64,000 nucleotides of DNA from an uncultured Lachnospiraceae bacterium (GTDB taxonomy: Bacteria > Bacillota > Clostridia > Lachnospirales > Lachnospiraceae): NCBI GenBank assembly GCA_910579615.1, contig CAJTUA010000018.1:35972-99971 (forward strand), written 5' to 3'. A program made the position numbers and the translations under genes. A model generated the notes under the pieces. It saw only the letters and a list, made by a program, of their open reading frames with translations, ran no database searches and had not been told where the DNA came from. Below, in pieces: positions 23,877 to 32,307 of this stretch (positions are counted from its first letter, which is position 1; the number at the start of each line of letters is the position of its first letter).

Positions 23877-26372
23877 ATGGACAGAAGCAGTAATTCCGTA
23901 AAAATTGAAAAAATCAGGCGCGCACTTGAGACGAAAAATTACGACACCGCCCTGGCAATCGCAAAGACGGTGGACTCCGCAAGAATTAAGAGCGCCGCGG
24001 ATTTGAGCGTGGTGGCGGAGGCGTATGATAAAAATGGGATTTACGATACCGCGCTTGTTTATTATGAGCAGATTTATTTAAGGAGCAAGACGAGGCGGAT
24101 TCTGATTCATCTGATTAATCTTTGTTTGAAGCAGTCCATGCCGGATATGGCGGAGCTGTATCTGCGTGATTTTACAGAAATGGCACCGCGGGATTTTTAC
24201 CGCTATATTTTCCGCTACCATATCGACAAGCTGCGCGGGGAAGACTTAGAGGTGCTGATTTATGATTTGGAGCAGCTGAAAGCAGAAAATTTTATGGAGG
24301 ACTGGGCCTACGAACTCGCGAAGCTTTACCACAAAAGCGGGCAGTCGGAAAAATGCATTTCTGAGTGCAACGATATTATCCTCTGGTTTGGCAATGGCAT
24401 GTATGTTGACCGCGCGCGGGGATTGCGCGCAATCCATTTGGGCCGTCTTGGCAGGAGCATGGGCAGCGCGGAGGCGGGGATTGCGAATGAGGTATACAGG
24501 CTGATGCAGGAGGGCAAAAGCGAGCAGGATTTGGAAAACTTCATTGAGGAGGCAACGATGCCGGAGGGCAATGTGCACTACTCGGAGGAGGAGTACAACC
24601 AGGAGCGCTTTGGAAAGCCGGTCTATGACGAGGAAGGGAAGGATGTTATCTGGAATACGCGCGAGTTTGGCGCGATTACGGATGAGATGATACAGCAGCA
24701 GAACACGATGGATCTTCTGCAGGGGATGCAGGTGGCGCAGCAGCTTCGGATGCAGCTTGGGGCAGGCCAGGAGATGGAGATTGAAAAACCGGGGGAGGAT
24801 GTTTTGCCGGAGGAAGAACCCGGTGGAAAATCCGGGAAAACAGGCGGGGAGGAATGGGAGAGTTTCGCGCCCCCACAGGAGAAGGCGGAGTATTCCAAAG
24901 AAACCGCCCGGATGGAGGAAGCCAGGTTAAAAGAGGAGGAGGCAGAGCGCATCCGCCAGGCAGAAAGGCAGGCGCGCGAGCGTGAGGCGGAGCAGGAGCT
25001 TTACCGCATGATTGAGCAGAACCAAAGCGAGGAGGAACTCTCAAAAACAATCCGCAAGCTGACGGCGGGCGGGGAGCCTTCTGCCCAGGAGGATGCGGCG
25101 GGAAATAAACAGGCGACCAAAAAGCTACATTTCTGGGGAAGGGGAGCGCATAGAAAAGAATCGAAGGCTGCGGAAGTGCCGGAAACCGGACAGGAACAGG
25201 ATTTGCAGGAGAATGTACCGACAGTACCGGAGGAAGTGCCAAAGGTGCAGGAGACATCAAAAGATGTTAAGCCGGAGAAATCGCCGTTAGAAGCCTTTAA
25301 GACGGGGGCGAAGATTCTGACAGCCCGGGTAGGTGCCCCAAGCTTTGGGGAGGATGCAGGAAAGGTGGAAGGACAGGAAAAAACGCAGAAACCAGTGGAA
25401 AAGACTGAACCAAAGCCACCGCAGGAGTTCGTGGAATGGGGGGAAAAGGAGGAGGACGAGGAGCCATTGCCGGAAATAGCGGAGATTGATTTTGCAGAGC
25501 AGGAAACTGTGCCGGAGGAGAATTCCGGGCAGACCGAACCGGAGCCAGAGCCAGAACCACTCTATGAATACCCGGGGGAGATTCTTGTGGACTATGCGAA
25601 GGAAGCGCCGACGCTAGATGCGCGCCTGAAAAACCAGGGCATGAAACCGGAAGAGTTTTTTGGGGGATTTCTGGTATCGGCGGATGTGCGCAGGCAGATA
25701 TTCCGCTGCATGGAACAGATTTTGACGGGCAGGAGCCGCGCAATCAACATTATTCTGACCGGGGAGGAAAAGAGAGGCAAAACAACGCTCGCGAAAGCAA
25801 TTGCAAAGTGCACACAGGTATTAGGCGGTATGCAGTCCGCGCGCGTGGCGCTCATCCGCGGCGATAAGCTGAACCGTATCAATCTTGAGGCGAAGAAGGA
25901 GCAGCTGCGGGGCTCCACGGTGCTGGTTGAGAAGGCATCGTTAATGACCACAAAGAAGGTGGAGGAGCTTTTGGACTTAAACGGGGAGCTTGCGGGTGAG
26001 ATAGCGGTGATTCTTGAGGACGAGCGCAGCCATATGAATATGTTTTTGCGCAAAAACGAAGAGCTGGTCCGCGTGTACAACAACCGCATTGATTTGCCGG
26101 AGCGGGATTCGGCGGACTTGTTCTTGCAGGCGTTGTCAATGCTTTACCGGAACGAATACACAATGACGGAATCGGTGGCGGCGGAATTTTTGGGCGCGGT
26201 CAGGGATTGCATTCAGGAAAATCCGCAAAATGCTTACGATGCGGTGTGTGAATATACGGAAGGCGTACTGAAAAGGGCGGAAAAGCGCATGGCACAGATG
26301 CTTCGCGGGTTCGCGCTGGATGGGAAATACAAACAGGAGGAGCTGACAATGCTGCGCGCGGAGGATTTGTAA
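23877..26372 (+). CDS. TPR-like protein with a disordered middle and a C-terminal P-loop ATPase domain
   Basis: 831 aa. Residues about 1-200 form helical repeats (ALETKNYDTALAIAKTV, AYDKNGIYDTALVYYEQIY, LAKLYHKSGQSEKCISECND), TPR-like. Residues about 270-580 are Glu/Pro/Lys-rich and low in complexity. The C-terminus has an AAA-type fold: INIILTGEEKRGKTTLAKAI as Walker A (GEEKRGKT), GEIAVILEDE as Walker B, and an arginine-containing YNNRIDLPERDSADLF segment. No transmembrane segment is seen. The start at 23877 follows GGAAGG; a GTG at 23823 would overlap the previous stop codon, suggesting coupling. It closes the plus-strand cluster. Function unknown. Confidence 0.72.
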   Translation: MDRSSNSVKIEKIRRALETKNYDTALAIAKTVDSARIKSAADLSVVAEAYDKNGIYDTALVYYEQIYLRSKTRRILIHLINLCLKQSMPDMAELYLRDFTEMAPRDFYRYIFRYHIDKLRGEDLEVLIYDLEQLKAENFMEDWAYELAKLYHKSGQSEKCISECNDIILWFGNGMYVDRARGLRAIHLGRLGRSMGSAEAGIANEVYRLMQEGKSEQDLENFIEEATMPEGNVHYSEEEYNQERFGKPVYDEEGKDVIWNTREFGAITDEMIQQQNTMDLLQGMQVAQQLRMQLGAGQEMEIEKPGEDVLPEEEPGGKSGKTGGEEWESFAPPQEKAEYSKETARMEEARLKEEEAERIRQAERQAREREAEQELYRMIEQNQSEEELSKTIRKLTAGGEPSAQEDAAGNKQATKKLHFWGRGAHRKESKAAEVPETGQEQDLQENVPTVPEEVPKVQETSKDVKPEKSPLEAFKTGAKILTARVGAPSFGEDAGKVEGQEKTQKPVEKTEPKPPQEFVEWGEKEEDEEPLPEIAEIDFAEQETVPEENSGQTEPEPEPEPLYEYPGEILVDYAKEAPTLDARLKNQGMKPEEFFGGFLVSADVRRQIFRCMEQILTGRSRAINIILTGEEKRGKTTLAKAIAKCTQVLGGMQSARVALIRGDKLNRINLEAKKEQLRGSTVLVEKASLMTTKKVEELLDLNGELAGEIAVILEDERSHMNMFLRKNEELVRVYNNRIDLPERDSADLFLQALSMLYRNEYTMTESVAAEFLGAVRDCIQENPQNAYDAVCEYTEGVLKRAEKRMAQMLRGFALDGKYKQEELTMLRAEDL

Positions 26373-26492
26373 GGGGATTTTTCAGTGAAAAAATAAGAGA
26401 AAAGTTTTCTGTTTCAAGTACGGTAATGATTCTGTATTGATAACAGAACAATATAAAATGAATGGTTACCACAAAAGCCAGACGCATAGAAT

Positions 26493-26543
26493 AGAACCGA
26501 TAACACGCAGACTAAAAATGCGGTTATCGGCTCTTTCTATTTA
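26493..26543. terminator. Strong bidirectional terminator at the end of the SMC-like cluster
   Basis: AGAACCGATAAC (26493-26504) pairs with GTTATCGGCTCT (26523-26534), followed by TTCTATTT. The gap 26373-26724 holds this hairpin and then about 180 bases (26545-26724) that read as a short unsupported ORF on the minus strand; nothing else was recognised. Confidence 0.75.
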
Positions 26544-26724
26544 AAAGGTATGGCAACCATTTAGGAGGTAACGCCATACTTTGGCGGACGACAGGTGCAC
26601 GAATACTGTTACGTCTCTCCGTCAAAGCCCTGGTTGCCCGGTTTACCATCGGCAGCCCATCTATGCCATTTAGTATCGCATGTAGCAGTACACCAATCCC
26701 ATTCAATCTTGTCTGAGTCGTATG

Positions 26725-27063
26725 TCAGACGCGGAAGCGAACCTGCATCTCATTTTTAAGCTTCTGTCCACCCTTTGACTCCACATTTTTCGTAATTGTG
26801 AGGATGTAGGATTCGTTCTTGGCATAAGGTTCCAGCGGTTCGATTTCAATGTAATTTCCGACCGGGTCATACCGGATGGAAGTTTTTAGCGGTTTTTCAG
26901 CTGCATCCGTAACATAAAGGTTCATATTGTTCACCGTCTCCGGATTCAGCGGAGCGGTAAAGGACACACGCCATAAAAATTTACCGGTGCGGAATTTCAG
27001 ATCCTCGCGGATGATGTTCTGCTCATTTCCGGTTACGGCTTCAATTTCAACATATCTTGCCAT
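26725..27063 (-). CDS. Small Ig-like (SbsA/Big_5-type) domain protein
   Basis: 112 aa with no signal peptide. The pattern FTAPLNPETVNNMNLYVTDA, then IRYDPVGNYIEIEPLEPYAK and ESYILTITKNVESKGGQKLK is the bacterial Ig-like fold found in S-layer and surface proteins, where it describes a single domain. Here the domain is alone and apparently cytoplasmic. It ends with VRFRV. The ATG at 27063 is preceded by AGAAAGG on the minus strand. Confidence 0.7.
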   Translation of the reverse strand: MARYVEIEAVTGNEQNIIREDLKFRTGKFLWRVSFTAPLNPETVNNMNLYVTDAAEKPLKTSIRYDPVGNYIEIEPLEPYAKNESYILTITKNVESKGGQKLKNEMQVRFRV

Positions 27064-27171
27064 TTCTCATCACATGCCTTTCTGATAAAGTGTTACTGCA
27101 ATTATACCATGTTCTTAGAAAAAAAGGTAGTATATTTTAAAAAAGTGCTGGCTTTTGAAAAGGAATCGTGC

Positions 27172-27177
27172 TATAAT
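27172..27177 (+). promoter_or_regulatory. -10 element upstream of the flavin reductase gene
   Basis: TATAAT, about 130 bases before the start codon at 27306. No convincing -35 lies 16-18 bases upstream (TGGCTT), so an extended or activator-dependent promoter is possible. Confidence 0.35.
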
Positions 27178-27305
27178 GACGCCCGAGTTTGTTCTGCGGA
27201 TTTTTTTGGTGGGACGGATAAGATTTTGCTGCCCTGTATGGAAGCTACAAAGGCACATACAGAACCCAAAATGAGAAAGAACCGAAAATAAGAGGGGAGG
27301 ACAGG

Positions 27306-27953
27306 ATGGAAAAAGAGCTCTGGAAGCCGGGCAACATGCTATATCCATTGCCGGTCGTGATGGTAAGCTGCGCCGAGGACGGGAAAAAGAATATTATTAC
27401 TGTGGCATGGACAGGAACGGTCTGCACAAATCCGCCGATGCTCTCGATTTCCGTGCGCCCGGAACGCTTTTCTTACGGCATGATTGCGCGGACAGGCGAA
27501 TTTGTGGTAAACCTGACGACAGAGAAGCTGGTGCGTGCCTGTGACTATTGTGGGGTAAAATCCGGCAGGGATGTGGATAAATTTCAGGAGACGGGGCTTT
27601 CGCCCTGTCCCTCTGCGTATGTTGGGGCACCGCTGATTGGCGAATCGCCGGTCAATATTGAATGCAGGGTGAAGGACATCGTAAAACTTGGTTCCCATGA
27701 CATGTTTCTTGCCGAGGTTCTGGGTGTACATGTGGACAGGGCATACCAGGATGAGAAGGGGAAATTTGATATCAACCGCGCGGGGCTGGTCGTCTATTCC
27801 CACGGGGAATATTACGGGCTTGGCAATTTGCTTGGAAGCTTCGGGTATTCGGTGAAAAAACCAGGCAGGCACGCGGGAGGACAGCAGCACAAAAAAACGG
27901 CGGGACAAAGCAGGCCCACCGCTTGGAGGCAGAAAAAATATGGGCGGAAATAA
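27306..27953 (+). CDS. Flavin reductase family protein (FMN-binding split barrel)
   Basis: 215 aa. The N-terminal half has the flavin-reductase-like pattern: LYPLPVVMVSCAEDGKKNII, VAWTGTVCTNPPMLSISVRP, FSYGMIARTGEFVVNLTT, then ARACDYCGVKSGRD-type Cys motif (CDYCGVKSGRDVDKF). Members bind FMN and reduce it or act as flavoredoxins in anaerobes. The C-terminal 30 residues are basic and Gln/His-rich. ATG follows GGGGAGGACAGG. It overlaps the shikimate kinase-like gene by 14 bases, so the two are co-transcribed. Confidence 0.88.
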   Translation: MEKELWKPGNMLYPLPVVMVSCAEDGKKNIITVAWTGTVCTNPPMLSISVRPERFSYGMIARTGEFVVNLTTEKLVRACDYCGVKSGRDVDKFQETGLSPCPSAYVGAPLIGESPVNIECRVKDIVKLGSHDMFLAEVLGVHVDRAYQDEKGKFDINRAGLVVYSHGEYYGLGNLLGSFGYSVKKPGRHAGGQQHKKTAGQSRPTAWRQKKYGRK

Positions 27954-28440
27954 TATTATATTGATTGGAATGCCGGGCGCAGGCAAGAGCACCGTCGGTG
28001 TTGTCCTGGCAAAAATACTGGGCTACCGTTTTTTGGATTCGGACCTTTTGATACAGGAGCGGGAAGGACGGCTTTTGTGCGATATCATGGAACAGGAAGG
28101 GCTTGCGGGCTTTCTGCGGATTGAGGAGGAAGTAAACGCTGCGATACAGGCGCAAAATACCGTGATTGCAACCGGGGGAAGCGCAGTTTATGGCGCGCGC
28201 GCGATGGAGCATCTAAAGACCATCGGAACGGTAATCTACCTGCGCCATTCCCTGGAAGAAATTACCGGTCGCATCGGGGATTTTGCCAAACGGGGGATTG
28301 CCATGAAGGACGGGCAGAATCTTGCCGGCCTTTACCGTGAGCGCTGCCCGCTGTATGAAAAATATGCTGACATAACTATGGATGCGGAGGGGATTGCCAT
28401 AGAAAATTTAGCCAAAATGGTGATAAATCATATTAAATAG
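27940..28440 (+). CDS. Shikimate kinase-like P-loop kinase
   Basis: 166 aa. IILIGMPGAGKSTVGVVLAK is the Walker A, then FLDSDLLIQEREG (the DxD substrate/metal motif of AroK is DSD), VIATGGSAVYG (GG substrate loop) and a lid region with CPLYEKYADITMD. Shikimate kinases phosphorylate shikimate in aromatic amino acid synthesis. The lid Arg of AroK is less clear (YRERCPLYEKYAD), and the gene lies outside any aro operon, so a related small-molecule kinase is possible. GGAGG is 9 bases upstream of ATG 27940. Confidence 0.82.
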   Translation: MGGNNIILIGMPGAGKSTVGVVLAKILGYRFLDSDLLIQEREGRLLCDIMEQEGLAGFLRIEEEVNAAIQAQNTVIATGGSAVYGARAMEHLKTIGTVIYLRHSLEEITGRIGDFAKRGIAMKDGQNLAGLYRERCPLYEKYADITMDAEGIAIENLAKMVINHIK

Positions 28441-28471
28441 GGAATTATGCGATGAAATCCAAAGTTTTTTG

Positions 28472-28499
28472 TTTACAAATGGCGGCTTTGTGTTATAAT
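28472..28499 (+). promoter_or_regulatory. Promoter for murA
   Basis: TTTACA at 28472-28477, 16-bp spacer, TATAAT at 28494-28499; about 170 bases upstream of the murA start. Confidence 0.6.
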
Positions 28500-28673
28500 G
28501 AAAGATACGGGGTGTTTGAAACGTGTGGAAATATATCCGGACAGAACAACACCGGAGGGGAAGATTTCTTTATTTTGCCGGAAAATGGGTGGCATTTTCC
28601 GTGATAGTGCTTGTGGGGGCACATGGGGAATAAGGCAGGATTTCGTTGCCGTGAATATAGAATGGAGACTGAC

Positions 28674-29972
28674 ATGGACCAATATATTATAAAAGGCGGG
28701 AAGGCACTCGCTGGCGAGGTTTGGATTAGTGGCGCAAAAAACGCGGCGCTCGGGATTTTGGCTGCCGCAGTGATGGCGGATGAGACTGTGACGATAGAAA
28801 ACCTTCCGGATATCCGGGACATTGAGATACTTTTGCAGGCGATAGCTTCCATCGGGGCGGTTGTAGAGCGGATTGACCGACATTCGGTCCGCATCAACGG
28901 CGGAACCGTAAACACGATTATCGTGGCGAATGACTATATCCGCAAGATTCGCGGTTCCTACTATCTGCTTGGGGCGTTGCTTGGCAAATACAAGAGTGCA
29001 CATGTCCTGCTTCCGGGAGGCTGCGATATCGGAAGCCGCCCGATTGACCAGCACATTAAAGGCTTTGAGGCGCTTGGCGCGGCGGTGCGCATCCAACATG
29101 GTATGATTGAGGCGGAGGCCGTGGATTTGGTCGGCAACCATATATATCTTGATATGGCGAGTGTGGGCGCGACAATCAATATCATGATGGCGGCGGTGAT
29201 GGCGGAAGGCCAGACGATTATCGAAAACTCCGCAAAGGAACCGCATGTCGTTGATGTGGCGAATTTCTTAAACAGCATGGGGGCAAATATCAAGGGCGCC
29301 GGCACGGACGTCATCCGTATCGTCGGGGTACCAAAGCTCCATGGCAGTACATATTCTATTATCCCGGATCAGATTGAGACGGGGACTTTTATGCTCGCGG
29401 CGGCGGCGACAAAGGGCGATGTGACAGTGCGCAATGTGATTCCGCGCCATATGGAGGCGCTCACGGCAAAGCTTGTGGAACTTGGGGCGGAGGTGGAGGA
29501 ATACGATGACGCAATCCGTGTTGTTGCGACAAAGCGGCTTGGGCATACACAGATTAAGACTTTGCCGTACCCGGGCTTTCCGACCGATTTACAGCCGCAG
29601 ATGACAGCACTTCTGGCCGTTTGTGACGGCACAAGCATCATCACGGAGGGGATATACGAGAACCGTTTTAAATATGTGGACGAATTGGCACGCATGGGCA
29701 CGAACATCAAGGTTGAGGGGAACAATGCGATTGTGAACGGGGTCTTCGACTTAACCGGGGCGAGCGTGTGTGCGCCGGATTTGCGCGCAGGCGCAGCGCT
29801 TGTGATTGCAGGGCTTGTGGCGGAGGGCTACACGACTGTGGAACAGATTCGCTATGTGGAGCGTGGCTATGAGTCTTTTGAAAAGAAGATGCGCGACCTT
29901 GGCGCGGATATGGAGAAGGTTGATTCTGAGGATATGAAGGCGATTCAGAAGTTTAAACTGAAGGTTGGGTAA
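28674..29972 (+). CDS. murA: UDP-N-acetylglucosamine 1-carboxyvinyltransferase
   Basis: 432 aa, full length. It transfers enolpyruvate from PEP to UDP-GlcNAc, the first committed step of peptidoglycan synthesis in the cytoplasm. Seen: N-terminal YIIKGGKALAGEVWISGAKN, the active-site loop LLPGGCDIGSRPIDQH with the catalytic (fosfomycin-target) Cys, and a C-terminal ITEGIYENRFKYVDELARMG, all diagnostic. The start at 28674 follows GGAG by 6 bases; the upstream in-frame ATG at 28611 has no site. Clostridia often carry two paralogues; which one this is cannot be told. Confidence 0.95.
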   Translation: MDQYIIKGGKALAGEVWISGAKNAALGILAAAVMADETVTIENLPDIRDIEILLQAIASIGAVVERIDRHSVRINGGTVNTIIVANDYIRKIRGSYYLLGALLGKYKSAHVLLPGGCDIGSRPIDQHIKGFEALGAAVRIQHGMIEAEAVDLVGNHIYLDMASVGATINIMMAAVMAEGQTIIENSAKEPHVVDVANFLNSMGANIKGAGTDVIRIVGVPKLHGSTYSIIPDQIETGTFMLAAAATKGDVTVRNVIPRHMEALTAKLVELGAEVEEYDDAIRVVATKRLGHTQIKTLPYPGFPTDLQPQMTALLAVCDGTSIITEGIYENRFKYVDELARMGTNIKVEGNNAIVNGVFDLTGASVCAPDLRAGAALVIAGLVAEGYTTVEQIRYVERGYESFEKKMRDLGADMEKVDSEDMKAIQKFKLKVG

Positions 29973-29986
29973 GATAGGAAATATCA

Positions 29987-30232
29987 TCAGGCATTGCTTT
30001 TGCCCATACCAAATGACAGGGAATCTTTGCCGCCCAACTGTTTCATCCGCTTCCCGCCCATATATTTTCCGATGGCAATGAATACAATCATAGGGAGGAT
30101 GGCTGTCAAAAAGAAACTGAACAGCGGCGACATGGTTTTTTCGGTGATTTTACTTCTTTCATTGTGTATTTTTTCTCCTTTAAACACTTGCATTGCGCCA
30201 AAATCCATATCACGGAACAGGTGGAAATTCAA
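29987..30232 (-). pseudogene. Remnant of ftsH (N-terminal membrane segment only)
   Basis: 81 codons. The stretch EKTMSPLFSFFLTAILPMIV, then FIAIGKYMGGKRMKQLGGKD and FGMGKSNA matches the second transmembrane helix and linker of the membrane protease FtsH, ending with TGA exactly where FtsH normally continues KVYV and into the AAA domain. No AAA or zinc protease domain follows. The first periplasmic part is also largely missing. It sits 15 bases from the murA stop, in the opposite direction. Most likely a fragment left by deletion. Confidence 0.72.
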
Positions 30233-30389
30233 TAGACCTTTTAAGAAACCTTTGGATGAGGGAACAAAAACTTGAAAAAGACAGATTTCGTTGATGCAGG
30301 ATATGTTTGGTGAAACGGCAGAGCAGAAAGGGAATTGTAAGGTTGTAAAACTGGGAAATAAATAGTTTTGTATGATGGAACAGGGTGCA

Positions 30390-30440
30390 CAATATCCCAG
30401 GGAAAAGCTTTTTAGTTTTCCCTGGGATATTGTTGTTTTT
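30390..30440. terminator. Perfect 17-bp stem terminator
   Basis: CAATATCCCAGGGAAAA (30390-30406) and TTTTCCCTGGGATATTG (30416-30432) with a 9-base loop, then TTGTTTTT. It lies between the ftsH remnant and the DUF4143 remnant. Confidence 0.85.
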
Positions 30441-30461
30441 GGGAAATTGTTATACTTGTTT

Positions 30462-30899
30462 TTATGTCGCCATCAACCAGTCTATAACGTTGATAACCTG
30501 TATCCCCTCATAATTTCCTGTCGTAAGGCGGTTCAGTGTCAAAACAATTTTTTCATAATTATCCCTGATTTCCCGCAACGGACGCATTTTACGTTGGAGG
30601 GTTTCTTTAACGGTCATGTCGGCAGTTACTTGGAAATAAATTAGTATGCTGTTTTTTTGCGCCACAAAGTCCACTTCGGTATCTGCGTATTTTCCGGCTG
30701 TAACCTGATAACCGCGGCGGCGCGGGTCAAAAAATACAATATTTTCGATTGAAAATTCCAAATCATAGTGCTTTTGGGGCAGTATATGATTTCGCAGTCC
30801 CAATCGCCATATGCCATTTCCGGTTAGTCTTTAAAAGCTGCTTGTCCGCAATATCAAATCGTTCCACCGGATAAAAAATAAAGGAATTCTGCAGAGCTT
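30462..30899 (-). pseudogene. C-terminal remnant of a DUF4143/AAA_14 ATPase, frameshifted
   Basis: The readable 113-codon end (LRNHILPQKHYDLEFSIEN, then VFFDPRRRGYQV, TEVDFVAQKN, YFQVTADMTVKETLQRKM) is the DUF4143 domain of bacterial AAA_14 ATPases. The preceding piece REALQNSFIFYPVERFDIAD, KQLLKTNRKWHMA is in another frame, so a frameshift lies near 30800-30810. A stop codon and then the HD-GYP gene's end replace the whole P-loop N-terminus. Confidence 0.75.
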
Positions 30900-30906
30900 C
30901 CCTCCT

Positions 30907-32007
30907 CTACAGAATCGCCTCAATATAAAGGTTATGCTCCCTCGAAAGGTCAACAAACTCCTTCCCAATCTGAATAACCGGGCGGGAAAGGCTTGTCGGG
31001 TTCATCATAACAATCACGCCCTCCGACTTGTCATTTAAACGTACATTGTTGTGCAGATAGGTCTGGTTGACATGCTCCAGAAATGTCATGACGGTACGTG
31101 TGTCGTATTTCGCAAGGCCTTCGGACTCAAAAATGCTGATGACCTCAAAAGGGCAGAGCGGTCCGCGGTAGACCCTTGCTGCTGTCATTGCCTCATAGAC
31201 GTCGGCAACCATGACGATTTTCGCAAAGCGGTCAATCTGGTCTGCTTTGATGCCCATCGGGTAGCCGCTGCCGTCGCAGCGCTCATGGTGCATAATCGCA
31301 GTCATCTGGACGTGGATGTTCGCTTTCTGGGCGCGCAGGATATTGTATCCGCGCAGAGGGTGCGTCATCATGATATCATATTCCGGGTCGGTCAGTTTCT
31401 CTGGCTTTTTGATAACCTCCGGCGGCATTGTGAGCTTGCCAATGTCGTGGAGAAGGCCGCAGAGCGTCAGCGTATCCAAATCGCGCCTCGTAAAACGCAA
31501 CCAACGCCCGAGGACATTGGAAATCATCGCGACATTGACGGAGTGAAGATAGGTTTCGTCATCAAAATCCCGCATACTGTGCAGCATGTCGAAAACATGC
31601 ATGCCGTTGCGCGCATACATAAGAATGGAACTGACATCGGCGACTAAGGCATCCTCATCAATTGGGGCATCCTTGTTGACAATCGCCGAAATCTGGTTGT
31701 GGAAACGGTCAGCCGAACGCTCTACGGCGGAGGAGAACGCTTTAAACTCGCGCGTTTTCTTGACCTTTTCGGAATACATTTCCTGTTTTGGCGTCCACGG
31801 TGTAGGGGTCGGAGCTGAAGGTTTTGCTGCTTCATCTTTTATGGAAACCGTAATCTGGTGGATGGAGTAGAATTTCAGCCTTGTAATGACTTTATTGGAA
31901 ACCGTAGTTCCGGCAGGAATAATGAGCTGATTCGCTGTCGTGTAAACATCCTCCTCAATTACCATGCCTGGCACAGCCTGATTTGTCAAAATCCTGAACT
32001 TTTTCAT
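30907..32007 (-). CDS. HD-GYP domain phosphodiesterase (c-di-GMP type)
   Basis: 366 aa. The C-terminal two thirds contain HSVNVAMISNVLGRW, LCGLLHDIGKLTMP (HD) and the diagnostic HHERCDGSGYPMG (HHExxDGxGYP), then VADVYEAMTAARVYR. This metal-dependent hydrolase family linearises cyclic di-GMP. The N-terminal 100 residues are a beta-rich region with no transmembrane segment. ATG 32007 follows GGAGAATACC. The promoter is clear (32069-32097). It is monocistronic as far as the window shows; its end abuts the DUF4143 remnant. Confidence 0.93.
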   Translation of the reverse strand: MKKFRILTNQAVPGMVIEEDVYTTANQLIIPAGTTVSNKVITRLKFYSIHQITVSIKDEAAKPSAPTPTPWTPKQEMYSEKVKKTREFKAFSSAVERSADRFHNQISAIVNKDAPIDEDALVADVSSILMYARNGMHVFDMLHSMRDFDDETYLHSVNVAMISNVLGRWLRFTRRDLDTLTLCGLLHDIGKLTMPPEVIKKPEKLTDPEYDIMMTHPLRGYNILRAQKANIHVQMTAIMHHERCDGSGYPMGIKADQIDRFAKIVMVADVYEAMTAARVYRGPLCPFEVISIFESEGLAKYDTRTVMTFLEHVNQTYLHNNVRLNDKSEGVIVMMNPTSLSRPVIQIGKEFVDLSREHNLYIEAIL

Positions 32008-32068
32008 AATGGTATTCTCCAATCCTATAAAAAATAAATTGTGTTGCGAAAGCAACCGTCTACCTTTT

Positions 32069-32097
32069 ATTATAGGAAAAAAGCCTCGAAAAGTCAA
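32069..32097 (-). promoter_or_regulatory. Promoter of the HD-GYP gene
   Basis: Minus strand: TTGACT (32092-32097), 17-bp spacer, TATAAT (32069-32074). The leader holds a small hairpin GTTGC/GCAAC at 32043-32056. Confidence 0.8.
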
Positions 32098-32307
32098 TTC
32101 TTTTCAGAAAATCAGGCAACACAATATTACTCATTATGAAATGTCATAATATTGCGCTTGTGCCTTCTGAAGCCTGCAATACAGCCCCTGTGGCATGTCC
32201 GGAACCGCAGCCTTATTATTGATTGCAATTTACGGAATCTCTTGAACACCGGAGAGGAATCATGGTAAAATTACAGTATGGAAATATTCGGATTTGGAGG
32301 AGGGGCT

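Noticed and set aside
13692..26372. Full Wadjet system with JetD
   Set aside because: No gene with a TOPRIM/topoisomerase VI-like domain was found in or next to the cluster.
26524..26706. 60-codon minus-strand ORF as a transposase fragment
   Set aside because: It overlaps a terminator stem, has no ribosome site and no recognisable motif.
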